Below, one piece after another: positions 20,800 to 29,069 of a stretch of 64,000 bases of DNA (positions within the stretch are counted from its first letter, which is position 1; every line of letters begins with the position of its first letter). Origin of the DNA: Effrenium voratum (taxonomy: Eukaryota; Sar; Dinophyceae; Suessiales; Symbiodiniaceae); assembly GCA_963377175.1 (NCBI GenBank), contig CAUJNA010002768.1, positions 622,001-686,000 of the forward strand, in the 5' to 3' direction. A model generated the notes under the pieces. It ran no database searches. It had not been told where the DNA came from and saw only the letters and a program-made list of their open reading frames with translations. The position numbers and the translations under genes are program-made.

Positions 20800-22426
20800 T
20801 CAGTGCTGTCTAGAAGCGTGCTGTGTGTAACCACTGGAGGTGGCTGTTTTCTGCACGAAGAGCACATGCAGCCTTTGAGCAAAGGTTGTCAAGCAGGTTT
20901 GCGCTGCACTCATGTCCATCTGGCTCTTGTCAAATCTGCGTAAAATTCTGATCTCCTCATCAGCAGCGTCAGCCATCATAGCCATTTGCAGGTACACCTC
21001 TGTGGATATAGACTCCAGGAACTTCTTGGCAACCCTTCGGGGTTTCGCGTTGGTCTTTACTCGCAATATCCTTAGATTTGCAACACAGTTTTTCTTTGAA
21101 ATGGCGACATACTCAAGCAAGCCTGATGCCTACTAAGTCTCTCGTGAGCTGTGGCCAAGAACGCATCCGCAAGAAGGATAAATCGCCCCATCGGCTTCTG
21201 CAGAGAAGAATGACGATGCTTGGCCGACTGCAAGTCTCTCATGCCACTGTGACGCAGAAATTCGGCGTCCAGGTGCCGAACCTTAGCGCGACGAGACACT
21301 ATGGCCACACTTGCGGCATGTGTGTTAAAACATGTCCACTTTTGAGCCTAGCAACATGCTTCGCAAACATCACCTTCAAATCTGGCGAATGCCAAATCAG
21401 CGCAGTCATAGACTCCTTTCCAGATATGAATTGCTGCATGTATTCCTGAAGCGTCTCGTCAAGATGCCATTTCTTTGCAAACCTTAGCCAGCAAGGCAGC
21501 TGTCTGTTAGTTGTCCGTTCCGCGCAGGGTTGTTTACTGGGAATGCAACACGTGAGGACTGCGCTGAGTTGCCGCTGGACAGCATGCGCGCTGTCGCGCA
21601 GTCGAATCTTCATAGCTGGAAAAGTCTCGGCAGGAAAGTGGTCCCGAAGTGAGAGTAAACGGCCGGCTCTCAGTTCATCAGCGGCCGCATCCGAAGCAAA
21701 CATTTCCTCAGCAGCGTCAGCGTCAGGGAGAAGCATTTTGTTTTGAAACATGGAGCAAGCAAAGCTTTGCCGCCTAGGTTCCACCCTTCTGCGAAAATGC
21801 TGCCAAGCCTTTTTGTAAAATGTCGGCGCCTTCCCGCACCACCCAGACGGAGGTTTTCTTCTAGCCTGAAACATAGTTTTTGCAACTCGCAGCGTTGTCC
21901 TGGCAATCCTTCGGGCGCCGCAAATTTGGCCGTGGAAGAGCCCCAAGAGGCCTTGATGCAGTTCAAGTTGACCGCGCTGCGGTTTCGCAGCGCGGTTTGA
22001 CACACAGGCAAATCTGACAGAAAGCATCGGCCCTTGCGCATCTTGCGAAATCAGAGCTACCTGGCACTTCCCAAGTTTCTTCCGCTCCATGTCCAACATA
22101 GCCTCATTCAAGCACCATGAAATGTTCTTTTCCTTGTAGCGGCCAAGAGGAGATTTTCGAAGCGATTCTCCTTTCAAGCGGCGCTCCACAACACCCAGAA
22201 AGGTGTCCATTGACGGGGTGCCTGGCAGATTTGGGCTGCAGCCAAGCGCTGTCGCTCGTCGGAACCGATGCAGTACTCCACGCTCATGTTGTTTCAATTG
22301 CGTTGTTCGCAATCCTTCCACTGAGCGGCTGAAGCACTTGCAGTACCGGCACTGCACATTCGACTCAGTCAGTTTTGCCCACTTGAACAGTCTTCCCCAC
22401 TTAATCACGCATTTGGAAGAAGGCAT
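20800..22426 (-). CDS. BED-finger/hAT-like transposase candidate, N-terminal part
   Basis: The ATG at 22426 opens a 375-codon frame. Residues 26-57 hold a zinc-finger pattern (CRYCKCFSRSVEGLRTTQLK followed by HERGVLH, a C-x2-C…H-x5-H spacing) as in BED fingers of hAT-type transposases. The frame ends at 21299 and continues in other frames as VRHLDAEFLRHSGMRDLQSA (21308-21130) and VANLRILRVKTNAKPRRVAK then MADAADEEIRILRRFDKSQM (21120-20830). At least two frame changes are therefore needed. Hairpin 9 is inside as NRAAKPQRG and hairpin 10 lies 13 bp upstream of the ATG. It could mobilise the 21.5-kb element, but this copy looks broken. Confidence 0.5.
21971..21996. repeat. Element hairpin 9
   Basis: Longest perfect stem of the set together with hairpin 18, 11 bp (ACCGCGCTGCG), loop GTTT, inside a reading frame. 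Confidence 0.9.
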
Positions 22427-22438
22427 GGCGCCATCCGA

Positions 22439-22454
22439 ACTGCGTTGCCGCAGT
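22439..22454. repeat. Element hairpin 10
   Basis: Stem ACTGCG, 6 bp, sense loop GCAA, 13 bp before the ATG of the transposase candidate. Confidence 0.8.
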
Positions 22455-22664
22455 CGGTGCAGCAGCTGCCCTACAACTTGAGCATGTTTCGACAGGCGTG
22501 ATCAACGATTAACGATGCCGCAACATGAACTGTGCCACGACAGAAACACTCAGGCAAAACGGACGAGCCCTTTTTACCTCTGCGGGACTGTGTGCTTGAA
22601 GTGCGACCGCTTCCGAAGCCGTCAGCTGTACAAAGGCTTCGCAAGCAATGATTCCAAAAACCTG

Positions 22665-22680
22665 ACTGCGGCGACGCAGT
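22665..22680. repeat. Element hairpin 11, abuts stop codon
   Basis: Stem ACTGCG, 6 bp, loop GCGA on the plus strand, directly next to the TGA stop at 22681. Confidence 0.85.
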
Positions 22681-25235
22681 TCAGTTTTTGACCTTTTCGA
22701 GGCCCAGGAACCAGTCCTTTACGTCAGCGAGCGCCTGCTTTGTGCAGGGATCATCAGTCCACCACTCAATGCCGTCGTTGAAGGTCACTTTCAGCCATTG
22801 TCCCCGGTAATTGTACCAGCGTTGGCCCGTGGGGAATTTTGGCGCCCGTGGCAGCCGGCGGAACTGCGCGGCAATGTATCCAGCAGCGACCCATTGTGTA
22901 TATGTATAGGTGCCGCTAGAGTGCATCCTGTGCACCGGCGCCAGTCTCTTTGTCGCTTTCATGCTTCCCCGAGTTCTGAAGGGCAGCCCAATGATTCGGG
23001 ATCTCTTGAATCGCGTTCTCATGCGCGACCGCGTCTTCTGCTGTCGAGTCCTGGATAGCCCCGCCGCAATTCCACCATGCGGGTCAGGCATGTTGTCATA
23101 GATGCCTGTCGCAGTGACATAGGCCGTCTCCGCTGCTGTAATCTGTGTGTGGAACCAATCGCCTGCCTGAGTGCCGAGCTTTGGGAACCCGGCGTCCTGC
23201 CACTGCCTCTCCAATTGCAGCAATTGTGCTCCTTGCCATCGACCTGACTCAAGCGGCATCCACCGCCACTCATCTTGGTCCGGGTGCTCATCTTGGTCCT
23301 CGTCCTTCTGTGACATTTTGTCATCCGGCTCCTCCTCAGCCTCATCATCCTCATCTGAGATTCCGCTCAGCTCAGAGTCAGAATCACGAACATTGACACG
23401 CTCAAGGGTCATTGTCAGGTGCTCCGCACGCTGGAGTTGTTGCTGCAGCCCGTCGTCATCATCATCCTCCTGCATGTCGTCAGCCGGCGACGTTGGCGAA
23501 CAGTTGAACCAGGCCGGAACTTCTTCCTGCTCCTGTCCATGTCAGTGTCAAGCTGCGTCGCCGCAGCTGATTTTGGCATGGGCAAAAACGGAGTTGGGCT
23601 TGCCGGCTCCTGCTTGCACTCCTCCACCGGCAGCTGAGTGACAGTGGGCTCCTCCGGCTGCAGAGTTGGAGTTTCCTGCTCCATGCTCGGCACCACAGTT
23701 GGCGTCGGCGCAAGGCTGCTTGACGACCCGCCTCGCGGGCTGCGTGACCGGCAAGCGGTGAACGCAGCAGCTCTTGCCTTCACGTTGGTGGGCTGAGGAG
23801 CCCAGGGGAAGCAGCAGCTCAAGGGTGTGAGATTCTTCACCTTGTCATAGTCCATGTGAAGGAACCACTCCTTGTGTGGGACGTAGTCTTCTTCCCAGTG
23901 AGGGGTGTGGGCACAGTCGTGCCACCTGCTTGCTGCAATCTTTTCGTATACGGGCACCTCCACGTGGTCCCCCTGCAACTCTTTCGGCAGCAGGCGGCAT
24001 TGCGGCTGGAAATTCCGCGAGCACGCCTCGCCCTGCTGGACCCGCATGTTATACCTCACGATCACCTTCACTATCACGAGGTCCTCCGCATTCCACACCA
24101 GCTCTGCGCCACGATGCATGTTAAAAATCGTCCTGGGGGTGTGGCCCAGAAGCTGGAAGCCCAAAGCGTAGTAGACATTGTTGCCGAAGACATTTGTCTT
24201 CCACGCGTAGTGGTCGAAGACGTGCTCCCAGTCTTCTGCTGTGTACCTTGGCGCACAAGGTCGGCAAGGCACGAACAGGCAAGACTACAACAACCAAGGA
24301 CTAAACATTCAGGAATCATTACCAAACACAAATTTCTTGGCAAGGCGCACTCCGACTCCACGGCCTCCTCGGCCGTGATACTCGCGTGCCCCCAGCCCGG
24401 CGTCGTTATCTGACGCAGTCAGCTTTCCCTGTCTCAGGATTGCCGGGGCACATTCCCAGTACGTGCCGTGAACCACCGAGTGCAAGTGGATGCCATCTGC
24501 GTTTCCGCAGATGTCTTGAATACGACGCTGCCACTGCGCAGAGTGCAGTCTGTCCGACTGCAAGTAATCGAACTCGATGTGGCCAGAGCTTTTCGAGGTC
24601 TCCTGGGGGAAATGGCGGCATTGGCCCAGAGAGTCGCAGACTCCGTGGACGTGCGCCCAGCGCCGCACCATCATCTCCACCAATGCTGGGTCCTTTGCAA
24701 GGGGGTGGTTGCTCTGGCTCCTCCCGTGTTTTTCCCACTTTGAACGCTTGGTCAATCTCCCGATGTTGTTCCTCAGGACATCATACGGGGCTTGCACCAA
24801 TGGAGTGGCCAACTCCAATGACTTTGTGCCAGCCACATGCGACAGCTTCAGGAGATTCGCCAGCATCTCGCTCGCGATGAGGACCGACTTCAGCGGCAGT
24901 CGTTCAATGCTTTCCAGTGCCCTGTGTGATGGCCGCTGTGTTGCCACAGCGGCTTGGTTCACTCTGTCCAGGAAGTCTGCAAGCGGAGTCCTGCAAAGGT
25001 CATAGAGGTCGCGATGACTCAGCATCGTGTTGACCTTCACCCACTTGTGCCCGGAATTCTGGTCGAGCGGCTTTGTTGAGACCCCATCCACATTGGCCAT
25101 CCCGTGTGGCAGGAGCTCGGGTTTGCCAATGCGTTGAGGGCCATGGACCTCTAGTGTATCGTGGCAGAAAGACGGCAAGACGAAGCCGAAATTGATGTGG
25201 TTTACGTTTCTCCGCTTGCCTTCCTGCAGGGGCAT
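22681..25235 (-). CDS. ADP-ribosyltransferase-like protein, multi-exon
   Basis: The first part runs from the ATG at 25235 to about 24306. It ends with IHLHSVVHGTYWECAPAILR and a Gly-rich turn, which fits the HGT…IL..G start of ART/PARP/Tpt1-type folds. GTAATG at about 24306 is a plausible donor, and the frame resumes near 24240 with EHVFDHYAWKTNVFGNNVYY, where ART enzymes have their Y-containing strand and helix. A second break near 23490 leads from a low-complexity linker (PTVTQLPVEECKQEP) to an acidic stretch and a Trp/Tyr-rich C-terminal domain (QRWYNYRGQWLKVTFNDGIE) ending at 22681. ART enzymes move ADP-ribose from NAD to protein or nucleic acid. The catalytic Glu is not placed. Hairpins 12-14 lie in frame and hairpin 11 follows the stop. 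Confidence 0.55.
23551..23568. repeat. Element hairpin 12
   Basis: Stem AGCTGCG, 7 bp, sense loop GCGA; encodes SAAATQL in the ART-like gene. Confidence 0.85.
24494..24513. repeat. Element hairpin 13
   Basis: Stem CATCTGCG, 8 bp, sense loop GAAA; encodes DICGNADG just before the HGT motif of the ART-like gene. Confidence 0.85.
24932..24953. repeat. Element hairpin 14
   Basis: Stem GCCGCTGTG, 9 bp perfect, sense loop GCAA; encodes QAAVATQR. Confidence 0.85.
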
Positions 25236-25258
25236 TGCTTGAACAGTGTTTGCAATAG

Positions 25259-25720
25259 TTAGAACAAACGTACAGGGACATGCAGCTTTTCACACGCCCC
25301 AACCCCATGCACTTTCCCAAACCTGTCCTGAAATTTCTGGTTTATCAGCGTCGTGTCTTTTGCCAGCGTGAAAAAGTGGCCCGCGACGCTGGAGTCCAGC
25401 TGCAACCCAGCCTCTTCTACCAGTTCCCTTAAGGCGGCATTCTTGGCCGCATCTTCCTGCCAGTTTCCACCATGCCTGTAGACAAGATCTGCTGGAACTA
25501 TGCTTCCAGCAGGTGTAGCAAGAAACCCGCTGCACTTTCGGTGCGCCAAGACATGCCAGTCGAAATTGACATTCATGAACAAGTATAGCGCCACACTGCC
25601 ATACTCGTCGGAATGTCGCGGCATGTCCTGCTGTGTTGCCAAAGCAGTCTTCAATCTGCCTTGCCCTTGCTTGAAGCCAAGGCTGGCGCGCAAGCAGTGT
25701 GAGATGCAGTTGTGTTTCAT
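25259..25720 (-). CDS. Nudix hydrolase
   Basis: The ATG at 25720 gives 153 residues. The Nudix box is GGNWQEDAAKNAALRELVEE plus AGL (residues 84-106). The REL-x-EE-x-G core that binds the metal is intact; the first conserved Glu of the box is Asp. Nudix enzymes hydrolyse nucleoside diphosphates linked to another group, such as ADP-ribose, capped RNA or oxidised dNTPs; the substrate cannot be told here. It starts just upstream of the ART-like gene on the same strand, so ADP-ribose is a reasonable guess. Residues 25-31 (TALATQQ) come from a decayed copy of the element hairpin. The frame is intact and ends at 25259. Confidence 0.8.
   Translation of the reverse strand: MKHNCISHCLRASLGFKQGQGRLKTALATQQDMPRHSDEYGSVALYLFMNVNFDWHVLAHRKCSGFLATPAGSIVPADLVYRHGGNWQEDAAKNAALRELVEEAGLQLDSSVAGHFFTLAKDTTLINQKFQDRFGKVHGVGACEKLHVPVRLF
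25631..25647. repeat. Element hairpin 15, decayed
   Basis: CTGTG-TTGC-CAAAGCAG: the left arm and loop match the family, the right arm has lost pairing. Recognised mainly by the TALATQQ peptide. Confidence 0.5.
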
Positions 25721-26143
25721 GATCACTGAACGGCAACAACATTTGAGAGCTGTTTTTTTCCACTAGCAGCCTGAGTAAGTAAGTTTGAACAACCAAGGCA
25801 AGGAGCTCCAACAAATAGATCATTCGACAGCAACTGTTCAACTGCGGGTGCAGAGCTGGTTCTAGATGCAGTTTTGTCAACAATGTGGTGCGCATGGAGT
25901 TGCGGAAGCTTTATGTTGAAGAGGCGAAGGGCAATTCCTGCTGTCGCCAACGACAACACAACCGAAAAAACAAAGTCGTGCAGTGTTACCAGATGCCTGC
26001 ATACCCTACTCGAAGAGCTGCACAGCCAACCCAGGGCGGGCCCTTGCTCATGGATTGACAAAGCATTGCGCTGCGTTTTTTTTCTGGCTGCAAAATGTGC
26101 GAAGAGACTGTTGCAGCAGCAATTCAAGTGAAACACTGGCAAG

Positions 26144-26159
26144 ACTGCGTGGCCGCAGT
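26144..26159. repeat. Element hairpin 16
   Basis: Stem ACTGCG, 6 bp, loop TGGC, between gene blocks. The flanks (AAG/TTTG) suggest a longer stem that has lost one pair. Confidence 0.75.
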
Positions 26160-26205
26160 TTGCGTCTAGCGATGCTCGAAGACTGTCTCCTTGGGCTGTC
26201 TGTGT

Positions 26206-26791
26206 CTAGCAAGGCTTGATTGTCTCCTTGGACTCATTCTTCTGATTCAGCAGCCCAATAATCATCATCTCTATCTTGTTGACACGGCCTTGCACCCCTG
26301 TCAGCTCGTCCAAGATATCCTTAAGCACTTCCTCGGGCGGGAGCGGCGGCGGACTCAGCCACGGCGGCGGCGGGGAGGTGCTGGTCCACGCCGAGGATGC
26401 CTGCGATGATGGCGGCAAGCGATCATACACGGCGCCCACCCAGTTAGTACACATCGGCGGTTCGCAATTTTCGGACCGAACTTTGAAGGCCTCATCCCTG
26501 GTGTAGCGCCAGCTGTGCTGCAGGCCAGCCTCAGCCTTTCCCTCCAGCAGGCACACGCATCACCTCAAAGTTCCAACCGCAAACCATCACACCGCTGTCT
26601 TTGAAGGCCTTCTTGTTGAACAACGGGGTCTTGCATTTCCATCCGCAGACATCGCACACGGCCTGCCAGTCAGAATTCCACGGCATTGTCTGACTGACAG
26701 CTGCGTTTCCGCAGATGTTCCACAGATGTTCCTTAACAGCTGCGGCGGGCAATTCAACCATCACGACATGAACACAGCATCCCTGACACAT
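26206..26791 (-). CDS. Cys-rich then Pro-rich unknown protein, one frame change
   Basis: The first frame (ATG at 26791) has Cys pairs (CQGCC near the start, CDVCGWKC around residue 46). A shift by one near 26560 continues as CLLEGKAEAGLQHSWRYTRD. It then has a Pro-rich linker (PPPPWLSPPPLPPEE) and a short coiled coil (ILDELTGVQGRVNKIEMMII) to the stop at 26206. The Cys pairs could bind zinc. Hairpin 17 is in frame as NICGNAAV. No family recognised. Confidence 0.45.
26701..26714. repeat. Element hairpin 17
   Basis: Core CTGCG stem, 5 bp, sense loop GAAA; encodes ICGNA. Confidence 0.75.
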
Positions 26792-26969
26792 GTTTCAAAC
26801 TGTTCACAGGCGCGCCCGAGCAAACACAGGCACGAATCGAAGACTGCAGCTCTACCACCATTAGCCTTGCGTAAGAGGGTCTTTTTCTTGTTCCGACCTT
26901 GCGCCCGAAACGTGTAAAGTCAAGACTAAGCTACTGTTGGAATTTGCAGAGGTGTTGGCCATTAACAAG

Positions 26970-26995
26970 AACCAACTGCGGGCACGCAGTTGGTT
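26970..26995. repeat. Element hairpin 18
   Basis: Stem AACCAACTGCG, 11 bp perfect, loop GGCA, in the gap after the small frame ending at 27107. Confidence 0.9.
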
Positions 26996-27106
26996 TTCGC
27001 GGCAGCAGCGCTGCGTGGAACTCCGGCAGTATAAACATGGGACCAAGGGCATTCTGACTATCTTCGTTTACCAGCACGGGTGCGAGGCGAGTGAGCCAGG
27101 CATGCG

Positions 27107-27418
27107 TCACCCGGCGCGCCTGGGGCGGCGGGTGCGAAGGGCCTCCTGTTCAGATGCACTGCTGGAGGAGTCACAAAGCAAATCGGGCAATGCGGCCATG
27201 CCACGTATATACCACCGCAAGTCTGCATGCACCCACCACTCGGCAGCTTGTAGCGATGCTCGCTCGCCGAGGGTAAGGAAAGGCCATAAAGCTTCGGCCG
27301 CCGCGGGGGTGAGGAAATAAGTGCTCCCCCAAAGCGGAAGCGGCATCGACGCTGGGGATGCCGGCGGCGTGTCGTCAGGCACGCTGTTGTGCATACACCA
27401 GTCTGACTGTTCCATCAT
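27107..27418 (-). CDS. Small unknown protein
   Basis: 103 codons from the ATG at 27418. Composition is ordinary, with a Pro-rich N-terminus, a central hydrophobic helix (YFLTPAAAEALWPFLTLGER) and a Ser-rich acidic C-terminus. There is no family match. Support is limited to strand agreement with its neighbours and hairpin 18 lying 110 bp downstream. Confidence 0.35.
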   Translation of the reverse strand: MMEQSDWCMHNSVPDDTPPASPASMPLPLWGSTYFLTPAAAEALWPFLTLGERASLQAAEWWVHADLRWYIRGMAALPDLLCDSSSSASEQEALRTRRPRRAG

Positions 27419-27594
27419 GGCTCCCCTAAAAAAAGGCTAGTTTGGACCAGAGCGCTCAAAGTAACTTGCACAAAAAGCATCTCAAATTGACAAATATTGC
27501 CCCAGGTGCTATTTTTCTTGCCTGCAAACAAGCATGCGGCAGCAAACACATCGTTTCTCAGGCTGCAGCAGCCCCTCAAGCTCAGCCCAAACAC

Positions 27595-28158
27595 TCACTG
27601 TGTTGCCGCAGTGTGTTCGTATGTGAACTCTCGAAGCACCGGCTGCAAGTCCTGTATCAGGACATGGACTGGCCAGAGTATGGCCAGAAACACACACTCT
27701 GCGTCGTGGCCAGCGGCAAGACCGCCCCACACATCCAGGGCCTCGCTCACCTGCAACATTTGGTCATGGAGAGTGCGCAGCTCGTCAAGCTTAACCTTGT
27801 TCAGCTTCCCCTTCATCGGCCGCAGCATCTCGTACTCATCAAACATCCACAAGACGTCCTTGTAGCGCACATCAGTCACCGGTGTCTTGTGACAAAAAAA
27901 GTGTTCAAGCACAGTGCATGTGGCGCAGCACTTGCTGATGATCTTGGAGTTCATCCGGTTGTCTTTGTACAGAGGGCCCAGAGTCTCGCAGACCTTGATG
28001 AGCATCGAGAAAGGGATCTTGTCTGGTTGCCCGCAAGTGATTCGTTGGATGTCTTCCGCCAACTTGTATAGGCAATCCCCCCGCACAATGCCAGCTGAGC
28101 CCTCCTCCAAGTACCTGGATGCCATGGCTTCGCCAGCTTTGGTTGCAAAGCTGGACAT
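27595..28158 (-). CDS. Unknown 187-residue helical protein
   Basis: The ATG at 28158 (MSSFATKAGEAMASRYLEEG) gives an uninterrupted frame. The body is helical and contains CCATCTVLEHFFCH, a Cys/His cluster that might bind metal, and a C-terminal hydrophobic stretch (ECVFLAILWPVHVLIQDLQP), possibly one membrane or buried helix. The last residues EHTAATQ and the TGA stop are supplied by hairpin 19, so the repeat itself now ends the protein. No family recognised. Confidence 0.55.
   Translation of the reverse strand: MSSFATKAGEAMASRYLEEGSAGIVRGDCLYKLAEDIQRITCGQPDKIPFSMLIKVCETLGPLYKDNRMNSKIISKCCATCTVLEHFFCHKTPVTDVRYKDVLWMFDEYEMLRPMKGKLNKVKLDELRTLHDQMLQVSEALDVWGGLAAGHDAECVFLAILWPVHVLIQDLQPVLREFTYEHTAATQ
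27596..27613. repeat. Element hairpin 19, overlaps stop codon
   Basis: Stem CACTGYG, 7 bp with one T-G pair, sense loop GCAA. The end of the right arm supplies the first two bases of the TGA stop at 27595. Confidence 0.8.
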
Positions 28159-28348
28159 TTCAACGAGTTGAAGCCGAACCGAAGCTGAGCCAGTTGAACC
28201 GAATGGGCGGGCGGCGGGCGAAAACTCACTGAGCCGCACGCACGCTGGCAGCAAAACAGACACGCTTTTCCTTGTGCTTTGTAAAACTCAGGAGTTGCCA
28301 AACTTCTCAGGCAAAGCAAAAACCTAAGCTGAGCCGGGCTCTCAGGGG

Positions 28349-28372
28349 AAAGGCTGTGTTTCCGCAGCCTTT
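28349..28372. repeat. Element hairpin 20
   Basis: Stem AAAGGCTGYG, 10 bp with one T-G pair, sense loop GAAA. It lies 13 bp past the stop at 28386. Confidence 0.85.
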
Positions 28373-28385
28373 TCTAGATGCAAGT

Positions 28386-28835
28386 TCAGTCAGAGTTCAA
28401 GGGTAAACAGACAAGCTCACGCAAAGTCAAACAAGCATCGTCCAACAGCATCTCCAATGGTGTAAACTGGCAGTCAATGTCGGCCAGTTCGTTCAAGAAG
28501 TGCAGAACCTGGGTCGACTCTTCCACAAAGGCCCGCTCTTCAGCAGTGACGCGTGGAAGTTGCGTTGGTCCTGGAGAGCCTGGAGAGCACAAATCCCGCA
28601 GCACAAGAGGCTCCCTGGCCATATCATCAGAAGGCAATGGCGAAATCAGCGCGCGCTCCATACCAGCAAGAACGACTGCGAAAGGAAACATCGCGGCTCT
28701 TCGCCCAGTTCTTTCCATGATCAACCGCCGCAGGACCCGGCTGCATTTCCTGACAATCTCGTCAATCTTCATTTCAATGACATGCAGCGCCACGCAATGC
28801 GCGAGCTTGTCAGCGTCAACCCCGTAAATGTCCAT
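28386..28835 (-). CDS. Unknown 149-residue protein next to right repeat
   Basis: The ATG at 28835 (MDIYGVDADKLAHCVALHVI) is the first good start inside the right inverted repeat; the frame is open further upstream through the repeat itself. The protein is helical, with a basic segment (VRKCSRVLRRLIMERTGRR) and an acidic C-terminal third (ERAFVEESTQVLHFLNELAD). No family recognised. As the outermost gene it would be the first transcribed from the right end. Confidence 0.5.
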   Translation of the reverse strand: MDIYGVDADKLAHCVALHVIEMKIDEIVRKCSRVLRRLIMERTGRRAAMFPFAVVLAGMERALISPLPSDDMAREPLVLRDLCSPGSPGPTQLPRVTAEERAFVEESTQVLHFLNELADIDCQFTPLEMLLDDACLTLRELVCLPLNSD

Positions 28836-28917
28836 GGCAGCACGTGCGCCAAGTTTCACTACCAGCTGACATAGCAAAAACAACTCTCTGAGCCACCGGA
28901 TTGTCCAAACATCAAGG

Positions 28918-29069
28918 CCCCCCTCCCTCCCCAAGATTTTCGGCAAAAAAACACTTTCGAAAAACGGATTGTTTTGACAAAGAACGCGCACGCGAAAAAA
29001 CAAGGTTTTCGGTCCAAAAAAAAGCACACAAAAAAAGGCATAAAAAGCATGTCCTTAATGACCGGCCAG
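28918..29069 (-). repeat. Right terminal inverted repeat
   Basis: Reverse complement of 7548-7704, differing by a G/A change near TTTTTCGRAAG and by homopolymer lengths. The Tpt1/KptA-like gene coming from the right ends inside it at a TAA. Confidence 0.85.

Larger units (their letters stand above)
7548..29069. mobile_element. 21.5-kb inverted-repeat-bounded giant element
   Basis: Near-identical inverted repeats of about 150 bp (7548-7704 and 28918-29069) enclose a block whose recognisable genes are all on the minus strand. The block contains a BED/hAT-like transposase candidate, a C5 DNA methyltransferase, an ART-like gene and a Nudix gene. It is the only part of the window with the CTGYG-NNNN-CRCAG hairpins. 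Both flanking retroelement genes end exactly at the repeats. A target-site duplication is not clear: the terminal octamers CTGGCCGG and CCGGCCAG are near-palindromic, so a GGCC or CCGG duplication cannot be separated from the repeat itself. A hAT-type transposon, a virus-derived element or a chimera of two copies are all possible. Confidence 0.7.

Noticed and set aside
25723..26142. Minus-strand frame of 139 codons with hydrophobic segments
   Set aside because: No ATG at a sensible place, composition not protein-like, and it overlaps the Nudix start region.
7548..29069. Polinton, virophage or giant-virus insertion as a firm call
   Set aside because: No capsid protein, packaging ATPase, protease or family-B polymerase is visible; only the hairpin arrangement hints at a viral origin.
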